Shown here: positions 6,672 to 13,427 of the stretch, in pieces | How the letters are laid out: each line of letters starts with the position of its first letter | Numbering within the stretch: the first letter of the stretch is position 1 | Assembly: GCA_028694405.1 (NCBI GenBank) | Contig: JAQUTM010000016.1 | Span: 1 to 21,458, forward strand | Source: Oscillospiraceae bacterium | Lineage (GTDB): Bacteria; Bacillota; Clostridia; Oscillospirales; Ruminococcaceae | DNA length: 21,458 nt | Reading direction: 5' to 3' | Translations under genes and position numbers: made by a program | The notes under the pieces: model-generated | What the model saw: only the letters and a program-made list of their open reading frames with translations | Databases searched by the model: none | What the model was told of the DNA's origin: nothing

Positions 6672-6712
6672 CGAAAAGCGGCTGTTTTCTTAGCAGGTAA
6701 ATAAAGCAAAAA

Positions 6713-6741
6713 AGCCATAGAACTCCAAAGGCTCTATGGCT
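6713..6741 (-). terminator. Terminator of the permease-phosphoesterase unit
   Basis: AGCCATAGA (6713-6721) and TCTATGGCT (6733-6741) form a 9-bp stem with an 11-base loop. Read on the minus strand the stem is followed by TTTTTGCTTTATTT. It lies 45 bases after the phosphoesterase stop and separates that unit from metA. Confidence 0.82.
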
Positions 6742-6785
6742 GAAATTGCCCATAAAACACCATATGAACAGCGTAAATTAAAAAG

Positions 6786-7835
6786 CTAAGAGGTTTCTTT
6801 TACGTTACCGCTGTCGGAGGACTTTTTGCCCCGTACAAAGGTAGAAACCACACTTGTAAGCGGCAATGGGGCAATGTAAAAGCTGCCGTCAGACTGTATG
6901 GTAAGAACCGTACCGCCGCGCTGTGTGTAGCGTTTTCCAATACCGCTGTAGCCCAAATAATCCACAGACATGCCATACGTTAGGCGAATACCATGGTAAG
7001 TAAGGCTTAAAGTGTTATAGTGGTCATGTCCGCAAAACATTCCTTTTAGAATACCGTCTTTTTCTGCGGTTTGGAAAAAATCGCAGTCATTTTTAGAAAT
7101 TCCAAAGTAATCATTGGGCTCCCCTATGCTGCCAAAGTGGTAGGTTACGTCTTTATTGCCCAATTTCATTTGCTCGTACGCCGTTTTATACTGGGCAAGT
7201 GGCATATGAAAAAAAGCAAAGGCAGTAAGAGCCGGATTTTGCGACTTTAAGCTGCGCAAAGCGGTGCTGCACCAAGCTGTTTGACAGGAATGAATACAGT
7301 CAAACCCGCTAAAAAACCAACCGTCGCCATACATGCCGGAATCTAACATGACCAAAGCACAAAGCGGTACGTTTTCTTCATTTACCAGTTTAATGATGTA
7401 ATTGCCAACGCCGTTAAGCTGGGCAGGGCCGCAGGAAAAAATACTGTAATTTCCCTGCATAAGCAGCTGGGCAATTTCCTGCTTGCTTGCTTTTGCGCCC
7501 ATTTCCACATCGTGGTTGCCAAATACAAACGCATAGGGAATTTCAAAGGTATCTAAAAAGTCAGTTAGCTTTTTGGCTTGCAGCTTATTATCTAAAGTTC
7601 CGCTGCGCGGCCAAAAAGGAAAGATACTGTCTCCTGTCAGTATAATTAAACTTGGAGCAGCACGTTTGATTAAAGTGGAAACTGCTTGCAAAGCAAGCCC
7701 GTCTGCCTTTTTAGAAAAAGGACCAAAGCCCAGATGCAAATCGGTAAGCTGTAATATAGAAAAAGGCTGATGACCTTTTAATTTGATAGAAAAATTACTG
7801 TCTGCATCTAAGTAAAAATTGCTGTCTTGGTACAT
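6786..7835 (-). CDS. Calcineurin-like metallophosphoesterase
   Basis: This 349-residue cytoplasmic-looking phosphoesterase has no signal peptide. The dimetal-site motifs appear in the usual order: TDLHLG (Asp32, His34), LTGDS (Asp69), GNHD (106-109), FFHMPL, and CGHDHYN near the end of the domain. These proteins hydrolyse phosphomono- or diesters; the substrate here is unknown. I prefer the ATG at 7835, with GAGGTG as Shine-Dalgarno 9 bases upstream; a GTG at 7847 in the same frame is part of that site. The site itself overlaps the TGA of the upstream permease gene, so the two are co-transcribed and probably coupled. The C-terminal 15 residues are polar and Ser/Lys-rich. Confidence 0.88.
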   Translation of the reverse strand: MYQDSNFYLDADSNFSIKLKGHQPFSILQLTDLHLGFGPFSKKADGLALQAVSTLIKRAAPSLIILTGDSIFPFWPRSGTLDNKLQAKKLTDFLDTFEIPYAFVFGNHDVEMGAKASKQEIAQLLMQGNYSIFSCGPAQLNGVGNYIIKLVNEENVPLCALVMLDSGMYGDGWFFSGFDCIHSCQTAWCSTALRSLKSQNPALTAFAFFHMPLAQYKTAYEQMKLGNKDVTYHFGSIGEPNDYFGISKNDCDFFQTAEKDGILKGMFCGHDHYNTLSLTYHGIRLTYGMSVDYLGYSGIGKRYTQRGGTVLTIQSDGSFYIAPLPLTSVVSTFVRGKKSSDSGNVKETS

Positions 7836-7848
7836 TTTAATGTACACC

Positions 7849-9003
7849 TCACTTTACCGGTACCAGGGCGCCTATGGCACAAATTAATGTGCTTACTATC
7901 ATAAGCGTTTGGAACGGTATAGTGCCCAAACGTCCGCAAATAGGGCTGGCGCCTGCTTTCTTCCGTGATTTATTATATGTAAAAACAAGAGCAATGCTAA
8001 CAAGTACCACAACGCCGCTCATTATGCGGGTAAGAATAATAAAGCTGTTTATGCCAAAAAGGGCAAAAAGCAAACAGGGAACAGTGGCAACTATCCAGCA
8101 AATGCGGTTGTTAATACCGGTTTGCTCGTGTACCACGTCGCGCAAGCTAAGCGTATTAGACCAAAAGGTAGTAAGCAGCGCCAGCAGCGAAAATACTGCT
8201 GCCAACAGCTTGGCCCAGCCTCCAATATTGCTGCCCAGTTGAACATATGCCAGCTCTTGGCTAAGGGCACCCTTTACGCCAAACAGCACGGTGGCGGTTA
8301 CCAAAAGTACAAAGCTGCACGAGATGGCAAACCCAATAAAAATGGCAGTACGAATTTTTTTTGCGTTGCCCTCTAATCCTTTTACCGCCTGAATAACCGC
8401 CTGATTGGCAGAAGTGGCAAATACAATCATACTAAAAAGCGCCAACAAATTATTTACTTGTGCAGGGGCGGCTTGCGGCAACCCTAAGGGCAAAGTAAAG
8501 GTGCCAAGGGTAATGGCACCCACAATACAAAGCAACAAAATAACTGCATATTTTTGAGCAATGCCCACGGCTTTCATGCCCATAAAAACAACTATGCCTG
8601 CAAGAAGATAATAAAGTATCTGTGCCGTGGCAAACGGAATGGCAAACCAAGTTTGTAAAGCTTGCGCGCCGCCGTTAATATTTCCGCTTACCCCCACCAT
8701 GATGGCAAGACCATATACGGAAAAAATAATCCAGCTGGCAATTTTTTTTCCTTTTCCGGTAAATAATTCGCCCTCAAAGCTTTTAACAAGCTGTACACCG
8801 CCATTGTTGTAAGATAGCTCTGCAATAATTAAATGTAAAATAACGTTTACGCAATACGCAAAAAATACCATCCAAAGTACGTCCCACAGACTGTTTTTGG
8901 TGGCAAGATACGGCACGGCAATAATCCCCGTGCCAATGCTATGACCTACAATCATGCTAATGGCTTCCGTGGTTGTCAATTTTGCTTCACTGGTTATTTT
9001 CAT
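7849..9003 (-). CDS. Amino acid permease (APC superfamily, aromatic-type)
   Basis: This 384-residue transporter has about eleven hydrophobic segments. Helix 1 carries the unwound substrate-binding motif GHSIGTGIIAVPY (Gly-x-Gly after a broken helix), typical of the LeuT/APC fold. Other recognisable parts are the amphipathic ELSYNNGGVQLVKSFEG loop after helix 2 and the FATSANQAVIQAVKG segment. The best family match by eye is the hydroxy/aromatic amino acid permease group, but substrate cannot be assigned. The start at 9003 has AGGGGA 7 bases upstream; a TTG two codons earlier is less likely. It is the first gene of a two-gene unit with the metallophosphoesterase. Confidence 0.83.
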   Translation of the reverse strand: MKITSEAKLTTTEAISMIVGHSIGTGIIAVPYLATKNSLWDVLWMVFFAYCVNVILHLIIAELSYNNGGVQLVKSFEGELFTGKGKKIASWIIFSVYGLAIMVGVSGNINGGAQALQTWFAIPFATAQILYYLLAGIVVFMGMKAVGIAQKYAVILLLCIVGAITLGTFTLPLGLPQAAPAQVNNLLALFSMIVFATSANQAVIQAVKGLEGNAKKIRTAIFIGFAISCSFVLLVTATVLFGVKGALSQELAYVQLGSNIGGWAKLLAAVFSLLALLTTFWSNTLSLRDVVHEQTGINNRICWIVATVPCLLFALFGINSFIILTRIMSGVVVLVSIALVFTYNKSRKKAGASPICGRLGTIPFQTLMIVSTLICAIGALVPVK

Positions 9004-9040
9004 AAGCAATTCCCCTTTTTATACAGATACTGTAATGCTT

Positions 9041-9069
9041 ATTATAAAACACACAACCGATAAATGCAA
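9041..9069 (-). promoter_or_regulatory. Predicted permease operon promoter
   Basis: On the minus strand, TTGCAT (9069-9064), a 17-bp spacer and TATAAT (9046-9041) give a near-consensus sigma-A promoter 38 bases upstream of the permease start. Its −35 box directly abuts the T-run of the preceding terminator. Confidence 0.72.
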
Positions 9070-9071
9070 AA

Positions 9072-9112
9072 AAAGCGGCATTATTACTGTTAAATCAGTA
9101 AAATGCCGCTTT
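9072..9112 (-). terminator. Terminator of the Na/Pi cotransporter gene
   Basis: AAAGCGGCATT (9072-9082) pairs with AATGCCGCTTT (9102-9112), and inside it TTACTG with CAGTAA around the loop TTAAAT, with one bulged A. On the minus strand a TTTTTTT run follows. It is a strong intrinsic terminator 28 bases past the stop. Confidence 0.93.
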
Positions 9113-9139
9113 AAAATAGGTTAAAGATTAAAAAAGCTG

Positions 9140-10927
9140 TTATTCATCGCTTAGCTGTATGCCGGAATAATATTTTTCGCGATACATGGACAGCATATCG
9201 TTAAAATTGTTTACATATCCGTTGTGCAGGTTGCGACGCAGTTCGTGGGTGTCAAAATCTTCGTCGCCGCTGTCATTGCCAATTAAGCGCGCAGCCACAT
9301 TACTGCAATGGTCACTGATACGCTCTAGGTTGGTTAAAATTTCAAGGAATACAACACCGCTTTCAATAGCACATTTGCCCTCTTTTAAGCGGCCGATATG
9401 TTTGGAACGCAGGGTGTCGCAAATTAGGTCAACTGTCTCTTCCAAGGGTTCAACTTGTTCAGCTAATTTTAAGTTGTTATTTACAAAGGCGTTGATAGAA
9501 AGCTCTAAAATTTCGCAGATAGCTTTATCCAACAACATAAGCTCTGTACGGGCAGTGTCGCTAAAGGTAATATTTTTGTCCTTAATCTCTCCGCTGCGCT
9601 CTACTATGTTAATGGCATAGTCGCCAATACGCTCAAATTCGGTAACAAAGCTCAGCATTTCACTTACATTATGGCTCTCACTTTCGGTAAGCTCTTTATC
9701 TGCAATGCGTACCAGATAGTTGCTGATATTAACCTCTAAACGGTCTATAATCGATTCTACGCTTTCAATGCGGTTTAGCTGCTCATCGCTGTAATTAAAC
9801 AAAAACGGAATGGCAAGACTGTAGTTGCTTTTGGCATGTAAAGCCATGGTTTCAACAGCTGTACGCGCTTGTTGAATAGCCACAGCAGGGCTCATCAGTA
9901 AACGGTCGTCCAAAATGGGCACTTCAGGCTCTACAAAGCTGTCTTCAGCCTTAGTGTTACGAATGGTCCACTCCGCAAGGCTGGCCAAAACCTTTGTAAA
10001 GGGCATAAACAATAGGGTTACAATTAAGTTAAACAAAGTATGGAAAGTGGCAATATCGCCGCGTGTAACGCTGGCACTCCACCCGGGAATACCCACTATG
10101 GCTTTAAAACCGTATATAGCAATTAAAAATACGGTAGTACCTATAATGTTAAAATACAGGTGGGCAAAAGCACTGCGCTTTGCACCCTTGCTGGCACCGA
10201 TGCTGGCTAGCATTGGTGTAACACAGGTACCGATGTTTTGACCCATAATAATAGGTATTGCGGTGCCCCATGTAATAAGCCCTGTGCTGGAAAGCGCCTG
10301 CAAAATACCGATACTTGCCGCGCTGCTTTGAATAATGGCAGTAACAAAGGTACCCGCCAAAACGCCTAAGATGGGGTTTTCCAAGGTGGAAAAGAGAGTA
10401 AAGAAAAGTTCACTTTCGCGCAAAGGCTCTACAGCAGCCTCCATGGCAAACATACCGGTAAATAAAATGCCAAAGCCCAAAAGAATTTGACCAACGTTGC
10501 GTGATTTTGTGTTTTTAATAAATACAAATAACACGGCACCTACGATGGCAAAAACAGGAGCAAAGCTTTTTGGCTTTAAAAGCTGTAGCCAAATGTTGTC
10601 GCTGCTAATGTCGCTTAAACGTAAAATTTGTGCGGTAATGGTAGTACCTACGTTTGCACCCATTATAATGCCGATAGCCTGTTCCAGTTTCATAATGCCG
10701 CTGTTTACAAGGCCAACGACAATAACAGTTGTAGCACTGGAGCTTTGAATGGCGGCGGTTAACAGCGCGCCAAAAAGCACCGAGGTAAATATATTAGAAG
10801 TAACTTTACGAAGAATAACTTCTAGTTTACTACCTGCCAGTTTTTCTAAACCGGAACCCATAATTGTCATGCCATATAAAAATAGGCCTAAGCCGCCGGC
10901 AAGGGAGATGGCGTCAAATATTGTCAT
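9140..10927 (-). CDS. Na/Pi cotransporter family protein with PhoU-like C-terminal domain
   Basis: This 595-residue protein has the NptA/SLC34-like architecture common in bacteria. The N-terminal membrane domain (about 1-320) contains two inverted QSS repeats, QSSSATT (61-67) and QSSAAS (200-205), which form the phosphate and sodium site. A helical PhoU-like domain follows (about 350-580; EFERIGDYAINIVERSGE and NLERISDHCSNVAARLIG are the paired PhoU signatures). It likely imports phosphate with sodium at the cell membrane, with the PhoU part tuning activity. The ribosome binding site is weak (AGAGAA). The gene is monocistronic, with a good promoter and a 424-bp AT-rich region upstream that may carry regulatory sites. 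Length and domain order match the family. Confidence 0.93.
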   Translation of the reverse strand: MTIFDAISLAGGLGLFLYGMTIMGSGLEKLAGSKLEVILRKVTSNIFTSVLFGALLTAAIQSSSATTVIVVGLVNSGIMKLEQAIGIIMGANVGTTITAQILRLSDISSDNIWLQLLKPKSFAPVFAIVGAVLFVFIKNTKSRNVGQILLGFGILFTGMFAMEAAVEPLRESELFFTLFSTLENPILGVLAGTFVTAIIQSSAASIGILQALSSTGLITWGTAIPIIMGQNIGTCVTPMLASIGASKGAKRSAFAHLYFNIIGTTVFLIAIYGFKAIVGIPGWSASVTRGDIATFHTLFNLIVTLLFMPFTKVLASLAEWTIRNTKAEDSFVEPEVPILDDRLLMSPAVAIQQARTAVETMALHAKSNYSLAIPFLFNYSDEQLNRIESVESIIDRLEVNISNYLVRIADKELTESESHNVSEMLSFVTEFERIGDYAINIVERSGEIKDKNITFSDTARTELMLLDKAICEILELSINAFVNNNLKLAEQVEPLEETVDLICDTLRSKHIGRLKEGKCAIESGVVFLEILTNLERISDHCSNVAARLIGNDSGDEDFDTHELRRNLHNGYVNNFNDMLSMYREKYYSGIQLSDE

Positions 10928-11006
10928 AATATTCTCTTATCATCCTTTGTTTTATTTTTTTACCTAGTTTTTACAAAATTATATTTAATTTTACAAGTAT
11001 AGACTC

Positions 11007-11036
11007 ATTATAACATTCGTCGGAAAGACAGTGCAA
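11007..11036 (-). promoter_or_regulatory. Predicted promoter of the Na/Pi cotransporter gene
   Basis: On the minus strand, TTGCAC (11036-11031), an 18-bp spacer and consensus TATAAT (11012-11007) lie about 80 bases upstream of the start codon. Confidence 0.65.
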
Positions 11037-11051
11037 TATTTTAAAAGATTT

Positions 11052-11116
11052 TACATATATTTTACCTAAGTTACAGCAATGACAACATATGTTTTAACAA
11101 AACTACATATATTTTA
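11052..11116. repeat. 13-bp direct repeat pair
   Basis: TACATATATTTTA occurs exactly at 11052-11064 and again at 11104-11116, 52 bp apart start to start, about five DNA turns. Both copies lie upstream of the cotransporter −35 box, so they are candidate sites for an activator or repressor dimer. Confidence 0.6.
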
Positions 11117-11275
11117 TGATATTGTCACAACTGATTTTCTATTATTGTAAAATATTCAACTGCTTTTTAGAATGTAAATAAAAAAGTAAAATTGAATTTA
11201 CAAAATAAAGAAAGATTTTGTGCTTGAAAATAAAACTTTTCCTAAGTTGTGCTTATGTACGTTACAGGCAAAAAA

Positions 11276-11304
11276 ATCAACCGTTAACAAAAGTAACGGT
11301 TGAT
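11276..11304 (-). terminator. Terminator of the NusG domain II gene
   Basis: ATCAACCGTTA (11276-11286) and TAACGGTTGAT (11294-11304) form a perfect 11-bp stem with a 7-base loop. On the minus strand it is followed by TTTTTTGCC. It lies about 50 bases past the stop codon. Confidence 0.92.
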
Positions 11305-11351
11305 AATCAAAATTTCAAAGCAAACACAAACAGCAACTGTACAAAAAGCTG

Positions 11352-11696
11352 TTACTGGGCATTTTCATGCACCGTTACACTCACTCCCGCAGGAATACAA
11401 ATGGCAAACTCACCCTCATTGCCAATTAAGCCAAAGCCTTCACACAAATGGTCGGGGCATTGTGCGTTTATAAAGTGAATTTTGCCGTCAATTACTTCCA
11501 ACGTAACAGGAAGAGAGGCGTCCTCTATTGTATAAGTTTCGTTTTTATTTAGGGGAATGGTAATGCTTTTACCGTTTACTACCGTCACCGTGGCCCATGC
11601 TCCGCTGGTTGCTGTAAAATGATAATATAAAAAAATGCTGAAAGCTATTGCCAACACAACAGCTCCAAAAATAATATCTTTCTTTTTTGGCTTCAT
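11352..11696 (-). CDS. NusG domain II-containing membrane-anchored protein
   Basis: This 114-residue protein has a basic N-terminus (MKPKKKD), one membrane helix (about 8-25), and a small extracytoplasmic beta domain. The pattern AQCPDHLCEGFGLIGNEGEFAICIPAGVSVTV (key residues Cys80, Cys85, Cys100) is the NusG domain II family signature seen in many anaerobic Firmicutes. The role is unknown; relatives often sit near FMN-binding or quinone-related genes, but here the gene stands alone. AAGGAG lies 7 bases upstream of the ATG. The minus-strand promoter in the shared divergent region with pepV is AT-rich and only weakly defined. Confidence 0.85.
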   Translation of the reverse strand: MKPKKKDIIFGAVVLAIAFSIFLYYHFTATSGAWATVTVVNGKSITIPLNKNETYTIEDASLPVTLEVIDGKIHFINAQCPDHLCEGFGLIGNEGEFAICIPAGVSVTVHENAQ

Positions 11697-11847
11697 TTAC
11701 AGGCTCCTTAGTTTATATAAGTTTAAAATAATAATATACAAATATTAAAAGTAAAGTAACGTAGGTATCACACACAAAAAAATGTGCAATTTAAAAGTAG
11801 TATACCATAATTGTGGGCTTAAAAACAGTTTTAAAACGCCAAAAGGT

Positions 11848-11857
11848 ATGATATAAT
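11848..11857 (+). promoter_or_regulatory. Extended −10 promoter element for the dipeptidase gene
   Basis: TATGATATAAT includes a consensus TATAAT at 11852-11857 with the TGn extension at 11849-11851. No good −35 is seen 17 bp upstream, which fits an extended −10 promoter. The leader would be about 85 bases long. Confidence 0.5.
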
Positions 11858-11949
11858 AATAACTTATACAAAATAAATAATATAGTGTATAAATGTGCCA
11901 AAGCTACTGAAATACCTTATATAATACAAACACCACAAGGAGAGTTTTT

Positions 11950-13353
11950 ATGAATAACATAGAATTAGTAAAAGAAATTGATGCGTATATTACAGCTAAC
12001 CGAGATAATATAATAGAAGATTTGCGCGCTTTGATTGCAGTACCCAGCGTAGAAGGCGCTGCACAGCCGGGGGCTCCGTTTGGTGAGCAGCCCCAAAAAG
12101 CGTTAGAGATTGCATTGCAAATGGCACAGCGTATGGGCTTTGAAACCTACAACAGTGAGGGTTATATTGGCTGGGCAGAGATACCGGGACAAAGCGGAAA
12201 AGATAAATATCTTGCCAGCATTACACATTTGGACGTTGTGCCGGAGGGCAACGGCTGGACACAGAGCCCTTACGAGCTTCGTATACGCGATGGTTATTTA
12301 ATTGGCCGCGGCGTTGCAGATGACAAGGGTCCAAGTGTAATTATGCTATATGCGGCTAATTTTGTAAAAAATTATTTGCCAAACCCCAAATATACCTTCC
12401 GTGTGCTGCTGGGCTGTAACGAAGAGACCGGCATGGAAGATGTGGAATATTACCAAGAAAAATATCCCGAGCCTTTGTTTTTGTTTTCTCCGGACGCAAG
12501 CTTTCCTGTTTGTAACGGCGAAAAAGGCGGATACCGCGGTAATTTTATCAGTCCCAAGCTCAACGGCAATATTGTGGATTTTAAAGGCGGTGTGGCAGGT
12601 AATGTTGTGCCGGATCGCGCACATGCACTTGTAAAAGCACATATTGACGAATTGCCTGATGCCGAAGGTATCAACTTAACGGCAGACGGTGAGCTGGTAC
12701 GCATTGGAGCAATGGGCAAAGGCGGCCATGCCGCAAGCCCTGAGGGAACCAAAAACGCCATTGGCATGGTAGTGAATTATTTGTTGGATAACCGTTTGGT
12801 AAGCGGCGAAGAAAAAGCTTTTTTGGAAGTGCTGCGCAGCTTATTTTGTGCTACAGACGGCAGCGGCCTTGGTATTGCCAGCACAGACCCAGAAGAGCGC
12901 TTTACTCCGCTTACCTGTATTGGTGGGCTTATCAGCATGAAGGACGGCGTAATTACACAGGATATTGATATTCGTTACCCCACCACAATCAATGGCGAAA
13001 CCATAACCGAAGCATTACAGAAAAAAGCCGCAGAGGGCGGGGCAGCTTTTGTTTGCAACAGCTGTAGTGAACCCTTTTATATCAGTGCCGATAATGACGC
13101 CATTCGCGCTTTAATTGACACCTATAATAAAGTTAACGGCTGTGATGAAAAGCCCTTTACTATGGGGGGCGGCACTTATGCGCGTCACTTTAAAAATGCC
13201 GTTAGCTTTGGAGTAGAGGACGAAAAAGCACAGATACCCGATTTTGTCGGCCCTATGCACGGCGCAGATGAAGGCATTAGTGAGGCACAGCTGTTAATGG
13301 CGCTAAAAGTATATATTTTGGCTGTACTCAAACTAATGGAATTGGAATTTTAA
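11950..13353 (+). CDS. pepV: Dipeptidase PepV (M20 metallopeptidase family)
   Basis: This 467-residue cytoplasmic dizinc peptidase releases the N-terminal residue of dipeptides and aids use of imported peptides. The M20 motifs are in order: THLDVVPEGNGW (His93 metal, Asp95 catalytic), GRGVADDKGP (bridging Asp124), GCNEETGMED (Glu158 general base, Glu159 metal), FSPDASFPV (Asp182), GKGGHAASPEGT, and the C-terminal GPMHGADE (His437 metal). Length matches PepV of lactic acid bacteria. The start has AAGGAGAG at 11937-11944. The gene is followed by a terminator-like hairpin before the next gene, so it is probably transcribed mainly on its own. Confidence 0.93.
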   Translation: MNNIELVKEIDAYITANRDNIIEDLRALIAVPSVEGAAQPGAPFGEQPQKALEIALQMAQRMGFETYNSEGYIGWAEIPGQSGKDKYLASITHLDVVPEGNGWTQSPYELRIRDGYLIGRGVADDKGPSVIMLYAANFVKNYLPNPKYTFRVLLGCNEETGMEDVEYYQEKYPEPLFLFSPDASFPVCNGEKGGYRGNFISPKLNGNIVDFKGGVAGNVVPDRAHALVKAHIDELPDAEGINLTADGELVRIGAMGKGGHAASPEGTKNAIGMVVNYLLDNRLVSGEEKAFLEVLRSLFCATDGSGLGIASTDPEERFTPLTCIGGLISMKDGVITQDIDIRYPTTINGETITEALQKKAAEGGAAFVCNSCSEPFYISADNDAIRALIDTYNKVNGCDEKPFTMGGGTYARHFKNAVSFGVEDEKAQIPDFVGPMHGADEGISEAQLLMALKVYILAVLKLMELEF

Positions 13354-13370
13354 TTAGAAGGTTAACAGGG

Positions 13371-13410
13371 CAGGACGGCACGGCAACGTTTGCCGTCTTG
13401 CTTTTTGTTT
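13371..13410 (+). terminator. Terminator or attenuator between pepV and yfhO
   Basis: CAGGACGGCA (13371-13380) pairs with TGCCGTCTTG (13391-13400) over 10 bp with one G-T wobble. A C-TTTTTGTTTT run follows. The next gene starts only 18 bases later and has no obvious promoter in between, so some read-through probably feeds it. Confidence 0.82.
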
Positions 13411-13427
13411 TAAAATAGGAGACTGCT

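Larger units (their letters stand above)
10928..11275. other. AT-rich gene-free region upstream of the Na/Pi cotransporter
   Basis: No convincing gene is seen here. The stretch is strongly AT-rich. It holds the cotransporter promoter, a perfect 13-bp direct repeat TACATATATTTTA (11052-11064 and 11104-11116, start-to-start 52 bp), and several TTTACA-like hexamers on the plus strand (10970, 10990, 11050, and TTTACC at 11061). It also holds a 10-bp palindrome AACATATGTT (11084-11093). An open plus-strand frame from 11218 runs into the antisense of the next gene and lacks a good ribosome binding site, so I do not call it. Confidence 0.6.

Noticed and set aside
6612..6712. SAM riboswitch or T-box upstream of metA
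   Set aside because: The predicted promoter lies about 30 bases from the start codon, leaving no space, and no specifier, T-box or S-box motif is seen.
11218..11478. Plus-strand open frame of 86 codons
   Set aside because: Its second half is antisense to the NusG domain II gene, it spans that gene's terminator, and it has no ribosome binding site or recognisable domain.
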